Assembly (NCBI RefSeq): GCF_011751075.1
Contig: NZ_JAALLN010000016.1
Span: 46,875-110,874 of the forward strand
Source: Flavobacterium poyangense
GTDB taxonomy: Bacteria > Bacteroidota > Bacteroidia > Flavobacteriales > Flavobacteriaceae
Direction: 5' to 3'
Length of the DNA stretch: 64,000 bases
Shown here: positions 28,395 to 37,003 of the stretch, piece after piece
How positions within the stretch are numbered: the first letter of the stretch is position 1
Layout of the letters: every line of letters starts with the position of its first letter
Program-made: the position numbers and the translations under genes
The notes under the pieces: model-generated
Seen by the model: the letters and a program-made list of their open reading frames with translations, nothing else
What the model was told of the DNA's origin: nothing
Database searches by the model: none

Positions 28395-28907
28395 TTAATA
28401 GGTTATTGCTGCAAAAATAGGATTTCCTGCGATTTTATCTCTGCCATTTAAGAACGAAAGTTCCATGAGGAAATTGAACTGTACAATTTCGCCACCAAGT
28501 TCCTCCACCAATTCTCCGAGTGCTTTCGCTGTCCCTCCCGTCGCTAAAACATCATCATGTATCAGAACCCGGTCTCCTTTTTTGATGGCATCTGTGTGTA
28601 TTTCTAAGGTGTCAGTACCGTATTCTAAATCATAAGAAGCCGAAATTGTTGAATAGGGCAGTTTTTTAGGTTTGCGAACGGGTACAAAACCCGCATTCAG
28701 TTCCTGAGCCAGCAACATTCCGAAGAAAAAGCCACGACTTTCTGCTCCTATTACTTTGTCAATTGCCTGTCCTTTTAGTGATGCTACTAAAACAGACAAG
28801 CATTCTTTTCTGGCAACGGGATCATTTAATAGTGGTGTAATATCTTTAAATAAAATTCCTTCTTTGGGAAAATCTTGAATATCACGTATATAACTTTCGA
28901 TCTTCAT
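28395..28907 (-). CDS. apt: Adenine phosphoribosyltransferase
   Basis: 170 residues, the standard length. It contains the PRPP-binding loop VLIHDDVLATGGTAKAL (about 114-130), the GAESRGFFFG motif (about 55-64) and the N-terminal IRDIQDFPKEGILFKDITPL typical of Apt. It converts adenine and PRPP to AMP in purine salvage. Divergent from the tRNA-Arg gene, sharing a 115-base promoter region. Confidence 0.97.
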   Translation of the reverse strand: MKIESYIRDIQDFPKEGILFKDITPLLNDPVARKECLSVLVASLKGQAIDKVIGAESRGFFFGMLLAQELNAGFVPVRKPKKLPYSTISASYDLEYGTDTLEIHTDAIKKGDRVLIHDDVLATGGTAKALGELVEELGGEIVQFNFLMELSFLNGRDKIAGNPIFAAITY

Positions 28908-28935
28908 TTTTTTTTGCTTTTATGTTATTTTTTCC

Positions 28936-28965
28936 TTGTTTATCTCACATTTATATCTATCTTTG
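28936..28965 (+). promoter_or_regulatory. Promoter of tRNA-Arg
   Basis: TTG at 28936-28938, exactly 19 bases, then TATCTTTG at 28958-28965: a perfect match to the Bacteroidetes consensus TTG-N19-TAnnTTTG. Transcription should start near 28972, about 50 bases before the tRNA. Confidence 0.85.
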
Positions 28966-29022
28966 CACCCGAAATAAGCGCTCAACAAAGCTAGTAAATT
29001 TAGGTGAATTGAGAAACAAAAA

Positions 29023-29096
29023 GGCCTCGTGGCGCAACTGAATAGCGCATCTGATTACGGCTCAGAAGGTTACTGGTTTGAATCCAGTCGAGGTCA
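29023..29096 (+). tRNA. tRNA-Arg (anticodon ACG)
   Basis: A full cloverleaf can be drawn: acceptor GGCCTCG/CGAGGTC with one G-U pair, D stem GCGC/GCGC, anticodon stem TCTGA/TCAGA with loop TTACGGC (anticodon ACG at loop positions 3-5), and T arm ACTGG/CCAGT around the TTTGAAT loop. No CCA is encoded. It reads CGN arginine codons after conversion of A34 to inosine. The 3' end appears to be the boundary of an accessory cassette. Confidence 0.95.
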
Positions 29097-29103
29097 CTCT
29101 TAA

Positions 29104-29138
29104 AAAAACGTTAAAACATCAGTTTTAGCGTTTTTTTT
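29104..29138 (+). terminator. Terminator after tRNA-Arg
   Basis: Stem AAAAACGTTAAAAC / GTTTTAGCGTTTTT (14 pairs with one U-G), loop ATCA, followed by more T residues. It starts 8 bases after the tRNA. Confidence 0.8.
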
Positions 29139-29184
29139 ATACCTTTTTCTTCCGTTTTATAAGTTTTAACTTATAATTTTAAGC

Positions 29185-29226
29185 GGTTTGGATGTCCTGT
29201 TGGAGTGACTACTCAGGATTCAAACC
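29185..29226. repeat. 19-bp inverted repeat (left copy) beside a tRNA 3'-end-like fragment
   Basis: GGTTTGGATGTCCTGTTGG at 29185-29203 is repeated exactly, in inverted orientation, at 32297-32315. Directly adjacent, the minus strand of 29202-29226 reads GGTTTGAATCC followed shortly by GTCACTCC, very similar to the T-arm and 3' end of the tRNA-Arg gene (GGTTTGAATCC ... GGTCACTC). This looks like debris from site-specific integration at a tRNA. Confidence 0.6.
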
Positions 29227-29300
29227 ATACATAACATATTGATTTACAATTAATAGTATTTTTTTTTGTTATATTTATTTTAACAATAATTAATAACAAA

Positions 29301-29480
29301 ATGGAATATAACCAAAAAGATTATACAGGAAAAATTTCACCAAAAAAAGCACAAAAGATACTTAAAGAGGAAGGAATGGATGTAACACTTGAAAAAGCAG
29401 AAGAAATATTATACTTTCTTCGAAAGTTAGCTGATATTCAGGTATTGCATTTTTTGGGGAAGAAAGAGAAAAAGGAATGA
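29301..29480 (+). CDS. Small helical protein of a type found in Bacteroidetes mobile elements
   Basis: 59 residues starting MEYNQKDYTGKISPKKAQ. The core pattern SPKKAQKILKEEG, then VTLEKAEEILYFLRKLADIQ, predicts two or three helices. I recall closely similar small proteins (pattern KKAxKILKxxG...SLEEAKxILxFLYKLA) next to integrases and mobilisation genes in Bacteroidetes; their function is unknown. It is followed by a terminator hairpin (29566) and lies inside the cassette bounded by the 19-bp inverted repeats. It is too short for most ORF length cutoffs. Confidence 0.65.
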   Translation: MEYNQKDYTGKISPKKAQKILKEEGMDVTLEKAEEILYFLRKLADIQVLHFLGKKEKKE

Positions 29481-29565
29481 TTATAATACTATAAACAATG
29501 ACTTACCTACATAAAATTGAGTTTATCATAAATTAAATATCATTTAGTAGACCTAAATAATAATA

Positions 29566-29597
29566 AAAAGTCCCTGTTGTACACAGGGGCTTTTAAT
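29566..29597 (+). terminator. Terminator downstream of small mobile-type gene
   Basis: Stem AAAAGTCCCTGT / ACAGGGGCTTTT with one wobble position and a five-base loop. It lies 85 bases after the 59-residue gene. The 365-base stretch 29481-29845 otherwise holds only the promoter at 29803-29833. Confidence 0.75.
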
Positions 29598-29802
29598 CAT
29601 GCTTAGATAGAAATAAAAAGTGACAAAATACAACAGGACAAAAAGTTAAAAAATGCGTTTTATTTTGTAACAAAAAAACTACCCATAATCAGGAAATAAA
29701 TCATATAAAAGATTTATTTAAAAAAATTATATCCAAAGTCAATGATAACTGAGGTTTGTAAAGCATTATTGAGTATATATGATTACAAAAAATTTAAGCA
29801 AC

Positions 29803-29833
29803 TTGCATATATGGAGTTTTTTTCGTACATTTG
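29803..29833 (+). promoter_or_regulatory. Promoter of the frameshifted small gene
   Basis: TTG at 29803-29805, 20 bases, then TACATTTG at 29826-29833, a good Bacteroidetes promoter. The predicted start of transcription is only a few bases before the ATG at 29846. Confidence 0.65.
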
Positions 29834-29845
29834 TAATATAAAATC

Positions 29846-30128
29846 ATGAGACAAAAAACTTGTCCTGAACGTTCATCAACTTATTGTACTCTTAGCAGCC
29901 TTTTCTTACTTTAATCTAGGAATTGTATACGCATACAAATTTTTAAATCCTGAAGGACATCATAGCCCAACAGAACAATACCAGGCAGAAGCCAAAACAA
30001 TGCATAATATTACTCTAAAACCTGAAATGAAGATGGAAAAACACACTACAAACAGAGAAACTGCAGCCGGTCAGTTAAAACCTGCAACAATTACAACAGC
30101 TAAGAGTACAGTCGAAGTTCATGCATAG
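29846..30128 (+). pseudogene. Small membrane/secreted protein gene with +1 frameshift in an A6 run
   Basis: From ATG 29846 the frame reads MRQKT... and stops after 22 codons. The frame one base further on, from 29859, is open for 90 codons to TAG 30126-30128 and begins with a hydrophobic helix (LVLNVHQLIVLLAAFSYFNL) followed by GIVYAYKFLNPEGHHSPTEQ and a Thr/Lys/Glu-rich tail. That frame has no start of its own, because a TGA precedes it at 29847. Removing one A from the A6 run at 29853-29858 joins the two into a ~94-residue protein with an N-terminal signal or anchor. A well-formed promoter and a terminator frame it, so it is a recently broken gene, a sequencing error or a case of transcript slippage. 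Product unknown. Confidence 0.6.
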
Positions 30129-30141
30129 TTTTCAAAATATC

Positions 30142-30172
30142 AAAGGCTGCCTAATGGCGGCCTTTCTTTTTA
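30142..30172 (+). terminator. Terminator after the frameshifted gene
   Basis: Stem AAAGGCTGCC / GGCGGCCTTT (one internal mismatch) with loop TAAT, then CTTTTTAA. It lies 13 bases after the stop codon at 30126-30128. Confidence 0.8.
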
Positions 30173-30326
30173 AGATTAACATTATTTCTTTAATTTTATT
30201 TTGTCTCCATTTACTTTCCTGCAGATATTGAATTACTCCATTGCTTTAACATGTTGATTAACAATCAACTCTAATTTTATTCTGAATTTAAATTTTTCTA
30301 CTCCAATTTAAAATTTGATTCTATAA

Positions 30327-32036
30327 CTACCAAAACATGTATTTCCCACTTTGTTTTTCATAAAGGTTTTTCTCGTTTTTGAATCCCATTGTCTTATTAT
30401 ATTGCTGATCAAAAATATCACCAAATTCTGGAGATGTCTTTAAAGTACCCATATACTTTATTCTTTTATGAATGATTTGTTTTGTTAGAAAACCACCACA
30501 GATTTCCAATTCATCTGAACAAGTTATTTTACCATGGAGTTCTTCTCTTAATAATAAGAAATCAATAAATATTTGAGGATTCATTTCTTGTGCTATCAGT
30601 GTTAAAATAAAAATCTCTAAGTCGTCATATTTAACTGCCCAAGGATAAATATCGTCCTCTTGGATATTTAATAGATACGATAAATCATTCTGTACTAATC
30701 CAAATGAGTTAATGTTAACTATAATCGAGAAACAATTTTTTATTTTTGCTGTATCAATTGTTTCTATCGTTTTACCCTGATTATTTTGAATTACTAATGG
30801 CTTTTTTTCAAGTATAATGGTTTCAACGCGAAGTGTTTGCTCATAACCATAACCAATACTTTTTTTAAAATCGTCTTTAATTCTTGTAAAGGCTTTTTCA
30901 GGATTTCTAAAAGGCTCCCTAATATTGTATCCTTTTGCTTCAATTATAAATGCATTATCTTTCCAGATGATTAATATGTCCTGCTCGCATCCATCGATAA
31001 AATAACTTTCAACAACTTTTACATCATCTCCGAGAAATTTTTTAAATAAATCTATTATATTATTTTCTAGCAATTTTCCTTTTACCTTTAAATACTTATC
31101 TAGTCTTTCGGGTAATTTTGTAACTTGTTTTTCAAGCCAGTTGTTAATTGAATGAATTACTTGCTTTACTTCAAAAACCTGATACATTCCATTCTCAAGA
31201 TCCAGTATTGGAAAATCATAAAGAGGGTTTCCTGGGTTAGTTTCTGTATAATATAAAAATGATCTTTCTTCTCTTTGTATTGAAAAGATTTCGAGTAACT
31301 TGTTAATTGTATCAAGTGACAAATCCTCCGTTACAAGTTCTTCAGGATAAAATCGGTCCTTCATTCCATTATCAATCATGTATTTAGACATTACTTCATA
31401 ATGTGGAGGTATACTTTGTCTAAAAAAATCCGGAAGACTTTCGTCCATTCCAGATTTTATTTTAGTATACTTATCCCAATCTTTTCTAAGTAATTCCGGA
31501 TTGGTGCTAAAACCTTGAAAATTATTTTGAACAACTTTGTCTAAACTTTCATAAAACAAGATAAAATCATTAGTCCTTAAGCCATATTCATCAATTAGAA
31601 TAGTATCAAAATTGGTAAATAAATCAATTACCCAATTCATTATTTGTTCTTCAAAATTTAATGGCCCTTGATTGAAATATGACAAAAACGAGGGAATGGC
31701 TACGCCTCTTACTTTTTTCCATTCAACAGCATCGGTGTTTTCATCATATTCAATAAGTGAAACGAAATATTCATTTTCTATTTCATTCAGAAGTTTTACA
31801 ATTTCATCCCATTTTCCCTTATTATAGTATTGGTCACTGCCATTCTCTTTATTCGTAGAAATACAAAGTCCCGCCAAATAATAAAGCTGTCTCATTGGAG
31901 ATGAAAGCTTTCCAAGCTGATCTGGGGCTCTTTCTCTTCCGCTGTGTATTAAGGATGACAAATCACCTAAAAGCCATTGCGCATCATAAGTTGAAATTAA
32001 TTCTTTTAGTTTTTCAGATTTTTCTTTTAAACTCAT
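30327..32036 (-). CDS. Putative PD-(D/E)XK nuclease-domain protein
   Basis: 569 residues, no membrane segment or signal peptide. Residues ~320-400 fit a restriction-endonuclease fold: a helix with Glu324 (GKLLENNIIDLFKKFLG), Asp353 in CEQDILIIW, and Glu366-x-Lys368 in AFIIEAKGYN. This D...ExK arrangement is seen in NERD-like and other PD-(D/E)XK nucleases. The first 300 residues are helical with acidic patches; the last 150 are unassigned. It sits alone on the minus strand within the tRNA-Arg cassette, a typical setting for defence genes. Nuclease activity and a defence role are inferred, not shown. Confidence 0.65.
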   Translation of the reverse strand: MSLKEKSEKLKELISTYDAQWLLGDLSSLIHSGRERAPDQLGKLSSPMRQLYYLAGLCISTNKENGSDQYYNKGKWDEIVKLLNEIENEYFVSLIEYDENTDAVEWKKVRGVAIPSFLSYFNQGPLNFEEQIMNWVIDLFTNFDTILIDEYGLRTNDFILFYESLDKVVQNNFQGFSTNPELLRKDWDKYTKIKSGMDESLPDFFRQSIPPHYEVMSKYMIDNGMKDRFYPEELVTEDLSLDTINKLLEIFSIQREERSFLYYTETNPGNPLYDFPILDLENGMYQVFEVKQVIHSINNWLEKQVTKLPERLDKYLKVKGKLLENNIIDLFKKFLGDDVKVVESYFIDGCEQDILIIWKDNAFIIEAKGYNIREPFRNPEKAFTRIKDDFKKSIGYGYEQTLRVETIILEKKPLVIQNNQGKTIETIDTAKIKNCFSIIVNINSFGLVQNDLSYLLNIQEDDIYPWAVKYDDLEIFILTLIAQEMNPQIFIDFLLLREELHGKITCSDELEICGGFLTKQIIHKRIKYMGTLKTSPEFGDIFDQQYNKTMGFKNEKNLYEKQSGKYMFW

Positions 32037-32296
32037 ATGTTTTTTGGAGCAAATGATTATATATTCTTAATCTATACAAATAAATTGAAAATTTGACTGT
32101 AAATTATGATAAATAAAATAAACAACAATACGTATTTATACTGCTTTTAATGTTTTATACAAGAAATTTAGGAATACTTTAAATCATCCATATTTTGAAT
32201 TTTATAATTGGACATTTGAAAAAGTAAGCAAATAAATTTTGAACAGAAAGAGTTTTCAATCATCATGCTGATATGTCCGAAAAAAGATATCAATCC

Positions 32297-32315
32297 CCAA
32301 CAGGACATCCAAACC
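32297..32315. repeat. 19-bp inverted repeat (right copy)
   Basis: CCAACAGGACATCCAAACC, the exact reverse complement of 29185-29203. The two copies are 3.1 kb apart and bracket the two small genes and the putative nuclease. Both copies can be read as the peptide PTGHPN in one frame, so they may derive from a shared coding sequence rather than a recombination site. Confidence 0.7.
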
Positions 32316-32418
32316 AAAATACTAAAGCCATTCAAAGACAGACTTTACAAATAGTAAGCCAATATCTTCAAATCTTCCATAAAATGATTTGAAATTTGCC
32401 CGTTAGAGGTCACTAAAG

Positions 32419-32450
32419 GAGACAACTAGACAATAGTTGTCTCTTTTTTT
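32419..32450 (+). terminator. Strong terminator beyond the cassette
   Basis: Perfect 9-bp stem GAGACAACT / AGTTGTCTC, loop AGACAAT, then seven T residues. There is no plus-strand gene directly upstream now. It directly follows the tRNA-end match GAGGTCACT, so it may be the original terminator of tRNA-Arg, displaced by an insertion. Confidence 0.75.
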
Positions 32451-32529
32451 ATGTACAAATATGTAGACTTTTCAAGCCTTCACAGGGATCAGGGATCAGG
32501 TGTAAAAGTTGGGGATTAGGCAAAAAGAT

Positions 32530-32629
32530 TGTCATTCCGAAGAATGAAGAATCACACTAGAAATTCCACACAGTATGTCACCAATCACTGTCGAATTACG
32601 TATGTGATTTCTCGTACCTCGAAATGACA
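32530..32629. repeat. Palindromic spacer repeat (family E)
   Basis: TTGTCATTCCGAAGAATGAA at the left and CTCGTACCTCGAAATGACAA at the right form an imperfect inverted repeat about 100 bases long, with inner GAATCACAC / GTATGTGATTTC arms. Similar GTCATTTCGA elements are scattered between genes in Bacteroidetes, as I recall. Confidence 0.6.
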
Positions 32630-32648
32630 AGTTGATCCAAATTTTGAA

Positions 32649-35000
32649 TTACATTGAACTTGGCAATCTGTCAGCTTCAGTTTTGTTACGATTAAAACGA
32701 TAAATTACAGTTAGGTTTACATATCTTCCTTGCGATTTAAATTCTGATTCCAAATAATACGATGACGTTTTGGTTTGGCTTTTTCTGATTTGAGAATCAA
32801 AAAGGTTGTTTACATTTAAAGTTACAGACATTTTTTCTTGAAGAAAATCTTTACTCAAACCTAAATTTGCACTGTATTGCGGTTCTGTAAGTGTCTGCAC
32901 GCCTTGATTTTTTCCGCGGTATCTGAAACTAAAATCTCCTGAAATAATCTTAGGAAATTTGACTACAGAACGAAAATTCGACAACCAAGTCTGATCTTCG
33001 GCATTGTAACTTACACCTTTATATTCTCCGTTTTGTTTAAATTGATAATAATTAAAATCTAAAGACAAACGAAGCCATTTTGCCGGGTTATAAGTTGTGG
33101 AAACTTCCGCGCCGTAACGATTCTCTGTACCAAGATTTATGGGAGTATTTACAAAATAATTTTCATCAGTACGTTCTAGAATGTATTCAAAAAAATTGGT
33201 TGTATGCTTGTAGTAGACTGACGGATTGATGCTGAATTTTCCAGGTTTTGCTAAAATAGTAAACTCAAATGAATCGGTGAACATTGGGTTAAGATCTGGG
33301 TTTCCAACAGTTAAGTTTCTTAAATCTGAAAGTCCGGAAAACGGATTCAGCTGCCAAAATCTAGGTCGGTTTATTCTTTTGCTGTAGCTTAATTGCAAGT
33401 CAGTTTTTGACGTTAAGTTGTAAACCAAATGTACAGTCGGAAACAAATTGATATAATTTTTACTGTTATTGAAAGTGTTTTTTCGATCAGAAATTTTGAT
33501 GTCTGATAATTCAGAACGTAAACCCAATAAATAATTAAATCTTTTTATTTTGCTTCCAAATTGAAAATAAGCGCTGTATAAGTTTTCGTCGTATTTCAAT
33601 TTATTTGTGAATTGCTCTTCAAGCATATCATCCAAAATAGTATAATAATCGCTTCTTATCGCTCTCAAATCACTTCTGATTCCCATTTCAATTTTAGAGT
33701 TTTCACTAATCGGATTTACAAAATCTGATTTTATAAAAATATCGTTACTGCTTTCAATATCATTGGTATACAAATTAGAAACCGGCGATCGGTCAGGAAG
33801 CATTCTTTGTTGGTCGATGTATTGATTTTCGTCATCATTCCAAAAAACATATTGTAAACTTGAAGTCCATTTTTTGTCTTTTTTGTCAAATGTCTTAGCA
33901 TAATTCAATTCTAAAACATTGTAAATCTGAGGCTCTACGTATTTTTGAGATCTCGAAATAATACTATCTGTTGCATTGTTTGCATCAGAATAATTGTAAT
34001 TGTATTTAGTATTTTCTCTGTTGGTATTTTTAGAACGATAGTAACTTCCTGTCAAAGTATTTTTATCATTGATGTAATAATCTCCTCCAACGTAGAAACT
34101 TACTGTACTATAGTTTCGCTTATTATCATCATATTGATTTAAAAATGTCGTAACACCATTATTGTTGTTTATTTGAAATTGCTTATTGTAGCCATAAACA
34201 TTCAGGTCACGATATCCGATATTCGAAAAAAGATTCATTTTTTCTGTTTTATAACTCACATTGGCATTCATATTATAGTTTTCAGGATGTCCGATTGCAG
34301 CTTGAAGTGAACCGTTAAAACCTTTTAAACTATTTTTTTTCAAAATAATATTAATAATTCCGGCGCCTCCTTGTGCTTCATAAGCCGCAGACGGATTAGT
34401 GATAACTTCTACTTTTTCGATATTCGCAGCCGAAATCTGCGACAAACCATTGTTCGCTGCCAAAATCGATGGTTTTCCGTTAATTAAAACCGTAACGCTG
34501 TTGTTTCCTCTAAGGCTTACAACGCCGGCAACGTCTACATTTACAGAAGGAACATTATTTAAGATATCGTTGACAGAACCTCCGTGAGACAAAATGTCTT
34601 TTCCAACATTGAATACTTTTTTATCCAATTTAAGATCGACGGCCGATTTTTCGGCCACAACATTTACTTCTTCTAATTGATGAACTTCTTCATCCAAAGA
34701 AACATTTTGAACCAAGTCCTGATTCATTTTAAAACTCTCTGAAATAAAGGTTTTATAAGATAGGAACTCAACGTTTAATTGGTAATTTCCGGAAATGCTT
34801 TTTAAGTTATAATTTCCGTTTTCATCAGAAGCAGTTTCTTTTACTTTTTGAGATGATGATAACAAAGTAATTGTTACATATGGCAAAGGCTGTTTTGTTT
34901 TAGCGTCTACAACTTTTCCTTTGATTGTAAATTCTGGTGATTGTGCAAAAGCAGCGAATCCGAATAATAATAATGCTATTAGTAATTTGAATGGTTTCAT
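32649..35000 (-). CDS. TonB-dependent outer-membrane receptor (CarboxypepD_reg / OMP_b-brl_3 type)
   Basis: 783 residues from the ATG at 35000, which begins a clean signal peptide (MKPFKLLIALLLFGFAAFAQ); a longer frame from 35027 adds nine unneeded residues. After the signal comes a regulatory beta-sandwich (FTIKGKVVDAKTKQPLPYVT), a plug domain (SVNDILNNVPSVNVDVAGVV; SVTVLINGKP; YEAQGGAGIINIILKK) and a large beta-barrel to the C-terminus. No SusD-like gene accompanies it, so it is not a standard glycan-uptake pair; peptide, metal or signalling substrates are possible. The divergent LytTR kinase/regulator pair may control it. Confidence 0.9.
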   Translation of the reverse strand: MKPFKLLIALLLFGFAAFAQSPEFTIKGKVVDAKTKQPLPYVTITLLSSSQKVKETASDENGNYNLKSISGNYQLNVEFLSYKTFISESFKMNQDLVQNVSLDEEVHQLEEVNVVAEKSAVDLKLDKKVFNVGKDILSHGGSVNDILNNVPSVNVDVAGVVSLRGNNSVTVLINGKPSILAANNGLSQISAANIEKVEVITNPSAAYEAQGGAGIINIILKKNSLKGFNGSLQAAIGHPENYNMNANVSYKTEKMNLFSNIGYRDLNVYGYNKQFQINNNNGVTTFLNQYDDNKRNYSTVSFYVGGDYYINDKNTLTGSYYRSKNTNRENTKYNYNYSDANNATDSIISRSQKYVEPQIYNVLELNYAKTFDKKDKKWTSSLQYVFWNDDENQYIDQQRMLPDRSPVSNLYTNDIESSNDIFIKSDFVNPISENSKIEMGIRSDLRAIRSDYYTILDDMLEEQFTNKLKYDENLYSAYFQFGSKIKRFNYLLGLRSELSDIKISDRKNTFNNSKNYINLFPTVHLVYNLTSKTDLQLSYSKRINRPRFWQLNPFSGLSDLRNLTVGNPDLNPMFTDSFEFTILAKPGKFSINPSVYYKHTTNFFEYILERTDENYFVNTPINLGTENRYGAEVSTTYNPAKWLRLSLDFNYYQFKQNGEYKGVSYNAEDQTWLSNFRSVVKFPKIISGDFSFRYRGKNQGVQTLTEPQYSANLGLSKDFLQEKMSVTLNVNNLFDSQIRKSQTKTSSYYLESEFKSQGRYVNLTVIYRFNRNKTEADRLPSSM

Positions 35001-35207
35001 TTTGATTGATTTTAAAATTTGAAGCAAAACTCTTTAATAAATCCGATCAAAATTTTCACGCATGATATACGGGCAATTATGAGCAATAAATAATCAAAAA
35101 ACGGCTTTAAGTTGTGTTTAGGAGTGGTTTTTATCTGTTTGCATCTTTTTTTTACTTGTTCGTCGACAATCAATTTCTCTTTGCAAATAAATCGTAATTT
35201 TGACTAT

Positions 35208-36296
35208 ATGACACCATTTGAAAAAATTATAAACTTCGCTACAGCTCACAGAATAACTACTCATGTTATTTTCTGGGTGTTTATTTTTATTATGTTTTTT
35301 AGTAAAAATACTTCTTCAGATCCCGAAGGATTATGGGTTGATGTATTATATACGGTATATTACGAGATCTGTTCGATGATAGGAGCTTATTTTTTATCTT
35401 ATAGAATCCTGCCTCGTTTAATGACGCCTCAAAAACACAATTGGGTTTGGGCAGAATTTTTTTTAGGAGCTTACATTATTTCTGCCGTTGCCAGAATAAC
35501 AATGGTTTATGGTGTCGAACCTATTACACGCACACCGCCTTTTCCTCAGGAATCTATACAAGAGATTCTCACAGATTTGCCAACCTTGTTTATCGCCTAC
35601 TCACTGCATATACTTTCTTTATCAATATTTTTCATTTTTATAAAGCTGATAAAAGATCAATACATCATTCAAAAAAGATCTTTATTATTGGAAAAACAAA
35701 AAGCTGAAACGGAATTAAAAATTCTGAAAGCACAATTAAATCCGCACTTTTTGTTCAATACACTTAATAATATTTATTCGCTTTCTGTTGTAAATTCTCC
35801 TATAACATCGCAGTCTATTGCGGTTTTATCCGAAATATTAGATTGTATTTTATACCGCTGCAGCAGTACGTATGTGCCTCTTACGCAAGAAATCACATTA
35901 TTGGAAAATTATATTTCGCTGGAAAAATTACGTTATGACGATCGTCTGAGTGTGGTTTTCAATCATGAAATAGATCAAAACGGAATGATTGCTCCTCTTA
36001 TTTTGCTTTCTTTAGTAGAAAACGCCTTTAAACACGGAGCTGGAGAAGACATCGGAAGTGCACCAAAAATTGAAATTGATTTAAAATCGGCCAACAATAA
36101 TTTCGAATTTACGATTCGAAATACAATCTGTAAAACAGAACTTGAAGCCGAAAGCGGCAAAATTGGTCTGAACAATATTATACAACAGCTAGATAAAATT
36201 TATCCGGAAAATTATACTTTTAATGTTACCAAAACAGATGACGATTTTACTGCAGTACTAAAAATAAATCTTGCATCGCAATATAACTTAGCTTAG
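35208..36296 (+). CDS. LytS/YehU-type sensor histidine kinase
   Basis: 362 residues from the ATG at 35208 (MTPFEKIINF); an upstream in-frame ATG at 35112 would add a poor-quality extension. Four membrane helices span residues ~15-150. Residues ~165-360 are the His_kinase/HATPase core: His180 in KAQLNPHFLFNTLNNI and N box LSLVENAFKHGAGED. A -7-like TAATTTTG lies just before the start. The regulator gene follows after 2 bases. It is divergent from the TonB receptor gene, a frequent arrangement for a sensor controlling a receptor. Confidence 0.92.
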   Translation: MTPFEKIINFATAHRITTHVIFWVFIFIMFFSKNTSSDPEGLWVDVLYTVYYEICSMIGAYFLSYRILPRLMTPQKHNWVWAEFFLGAYIISAVARITMVYGVEPITRTPPFPQESIQEILTDLPTLFIAYSLHILSLSIFFIFIKLIKDQYIIQKRSLLLEKQKAETELKILKAQLNPHFLFNTLNNIYSLSVVNSPITSQSIAVLSEILDCILYRCSSTYVPLTQEITLLENYISLEKLRYDDRLSVVFNHEIDQNGMIAPLILLSLVENAFKHGAGEDIGSAPKIEIDLKSANNNFEFTIRNTICKTELEAESGKIGLNNIIQQLDKIYPENYTFNVTKTDDDFTAVLKINLASQYNLA

Positions 36297-36298
36297 AG

Positions 36299-37003
36299 AT
36301 GAAAATAAAGTGTTTATTAGTCGACGACGAACCGCTGGCAATCAGTTTACTGCAAAATCATATCAGTAAATTAGATTATTTAGAAGTTGTTGGTACGTGC
36401 CCAAATGCGTTAAAAGCGGCTGAAGTTTTAAGAACTACTACCGTTGACCTTATGTTTTTGGATATTAAGATGCCTCAAATTACCGGAATCGATTTTTTAA
36501 AGACTTTACGAAATCCGCCTTCTGTTATTTTTACTACCGCTTACCGCGAATATGCATTAGAAAGTTATGAGCTTGACATTGTCGATTATCTTTTAAAACC
36601 CATTACTTTTGACCGTTTTTTTAAAGCCACAGATCGTTATTTACGAATCAGCGCTCCTGTCAATAATAAAATTATTACTCCCACGCAAGAAGATTTTATT
36701 TACATCAAAAACGGACCAAAATTTAATAAAATTAATGTTGATTCTATATTGTATATCGAAAGCATAAAAGATTACATTATTGTGCATCAAAAAGACGGGG
36801 TAAAACTCAATGCTAAATATAAAATCAGCGATATCGAAATGGAATTGCAGGACAAAAACTTCCTGCGTATACATCGCTCGTTTATCATCAATTTAAAAAA
36901 CATCACAGCATTTACAGCTTATGATGTTGAAATCGGCCAGATCGAAATTCCGATTGGAGCTAGTTACAAAGAGTATGTTTTTAAAATGCTAAAGAGTAAT
37001 TAA
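36299..37003 (+). CDS. LytTR-type response regulator
   Basis: 234 residues. Receiver domain with Asp9-Asp10 and phosphorylation site Asp55 (LMFLDIKMPQITG), and the Lys in DYLLKPITFDRF. Residues ~130-234 are a LytTR DNA-binding domain (DSILYIESIKDYIIVHQKDG; FLRIHRSFIINLKNI). It pairs with the kinase two bases upstream. Likely targets are its own operon and the divergent TonB receptor gene. Confidence 0.95.
   Translation: MKIKCLLVDDEPLAISLLQNHISKLDYLEVVGTCPNALKAAEVLRTTTVDLMFLDIKMPQITGIDFLKTLRNPPSVIFTTAYREYALESYELDIVDYLLKPITFDRFFKATDRYLRISAPVNNKIITPTQEDFIYIKNGPKFNKINVDSILYIESIKDYIIVHQKDGVKLNAKYKISDIEMELQDKNFLRIHRSFIINLKNITAFTAYDVEIGQIEIPIGASYKEYVFKMLKSN

Larger units (their letters stand above)
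32037..32648. other. Right edge of accessory cassette: att-like debris and spacer
   Basis: 612 bases without a solid gene. It contains a weak 39-codon open frame (32273-32392, starting MSEKRYQSPTGHPNQ), the right copy of the 19-bp inverted repeat inside that frame, the 9-base tRNA-end match GAGGTCACT (32406-32414, as in 29090-29098), a terminator hairpin, and a palindromic spacer repeat. The layout suits the distal end of an element inserted at tRNA-Arg. Confidence 0.5.

Noticed and set aside
32273..32392. 39-codon ORF starting MSEKRYQSPTGHPNQ
   Set aside because: Open and AT-rich but short, without promoter or terminator in phase; kept only as part of the cassette edge description.
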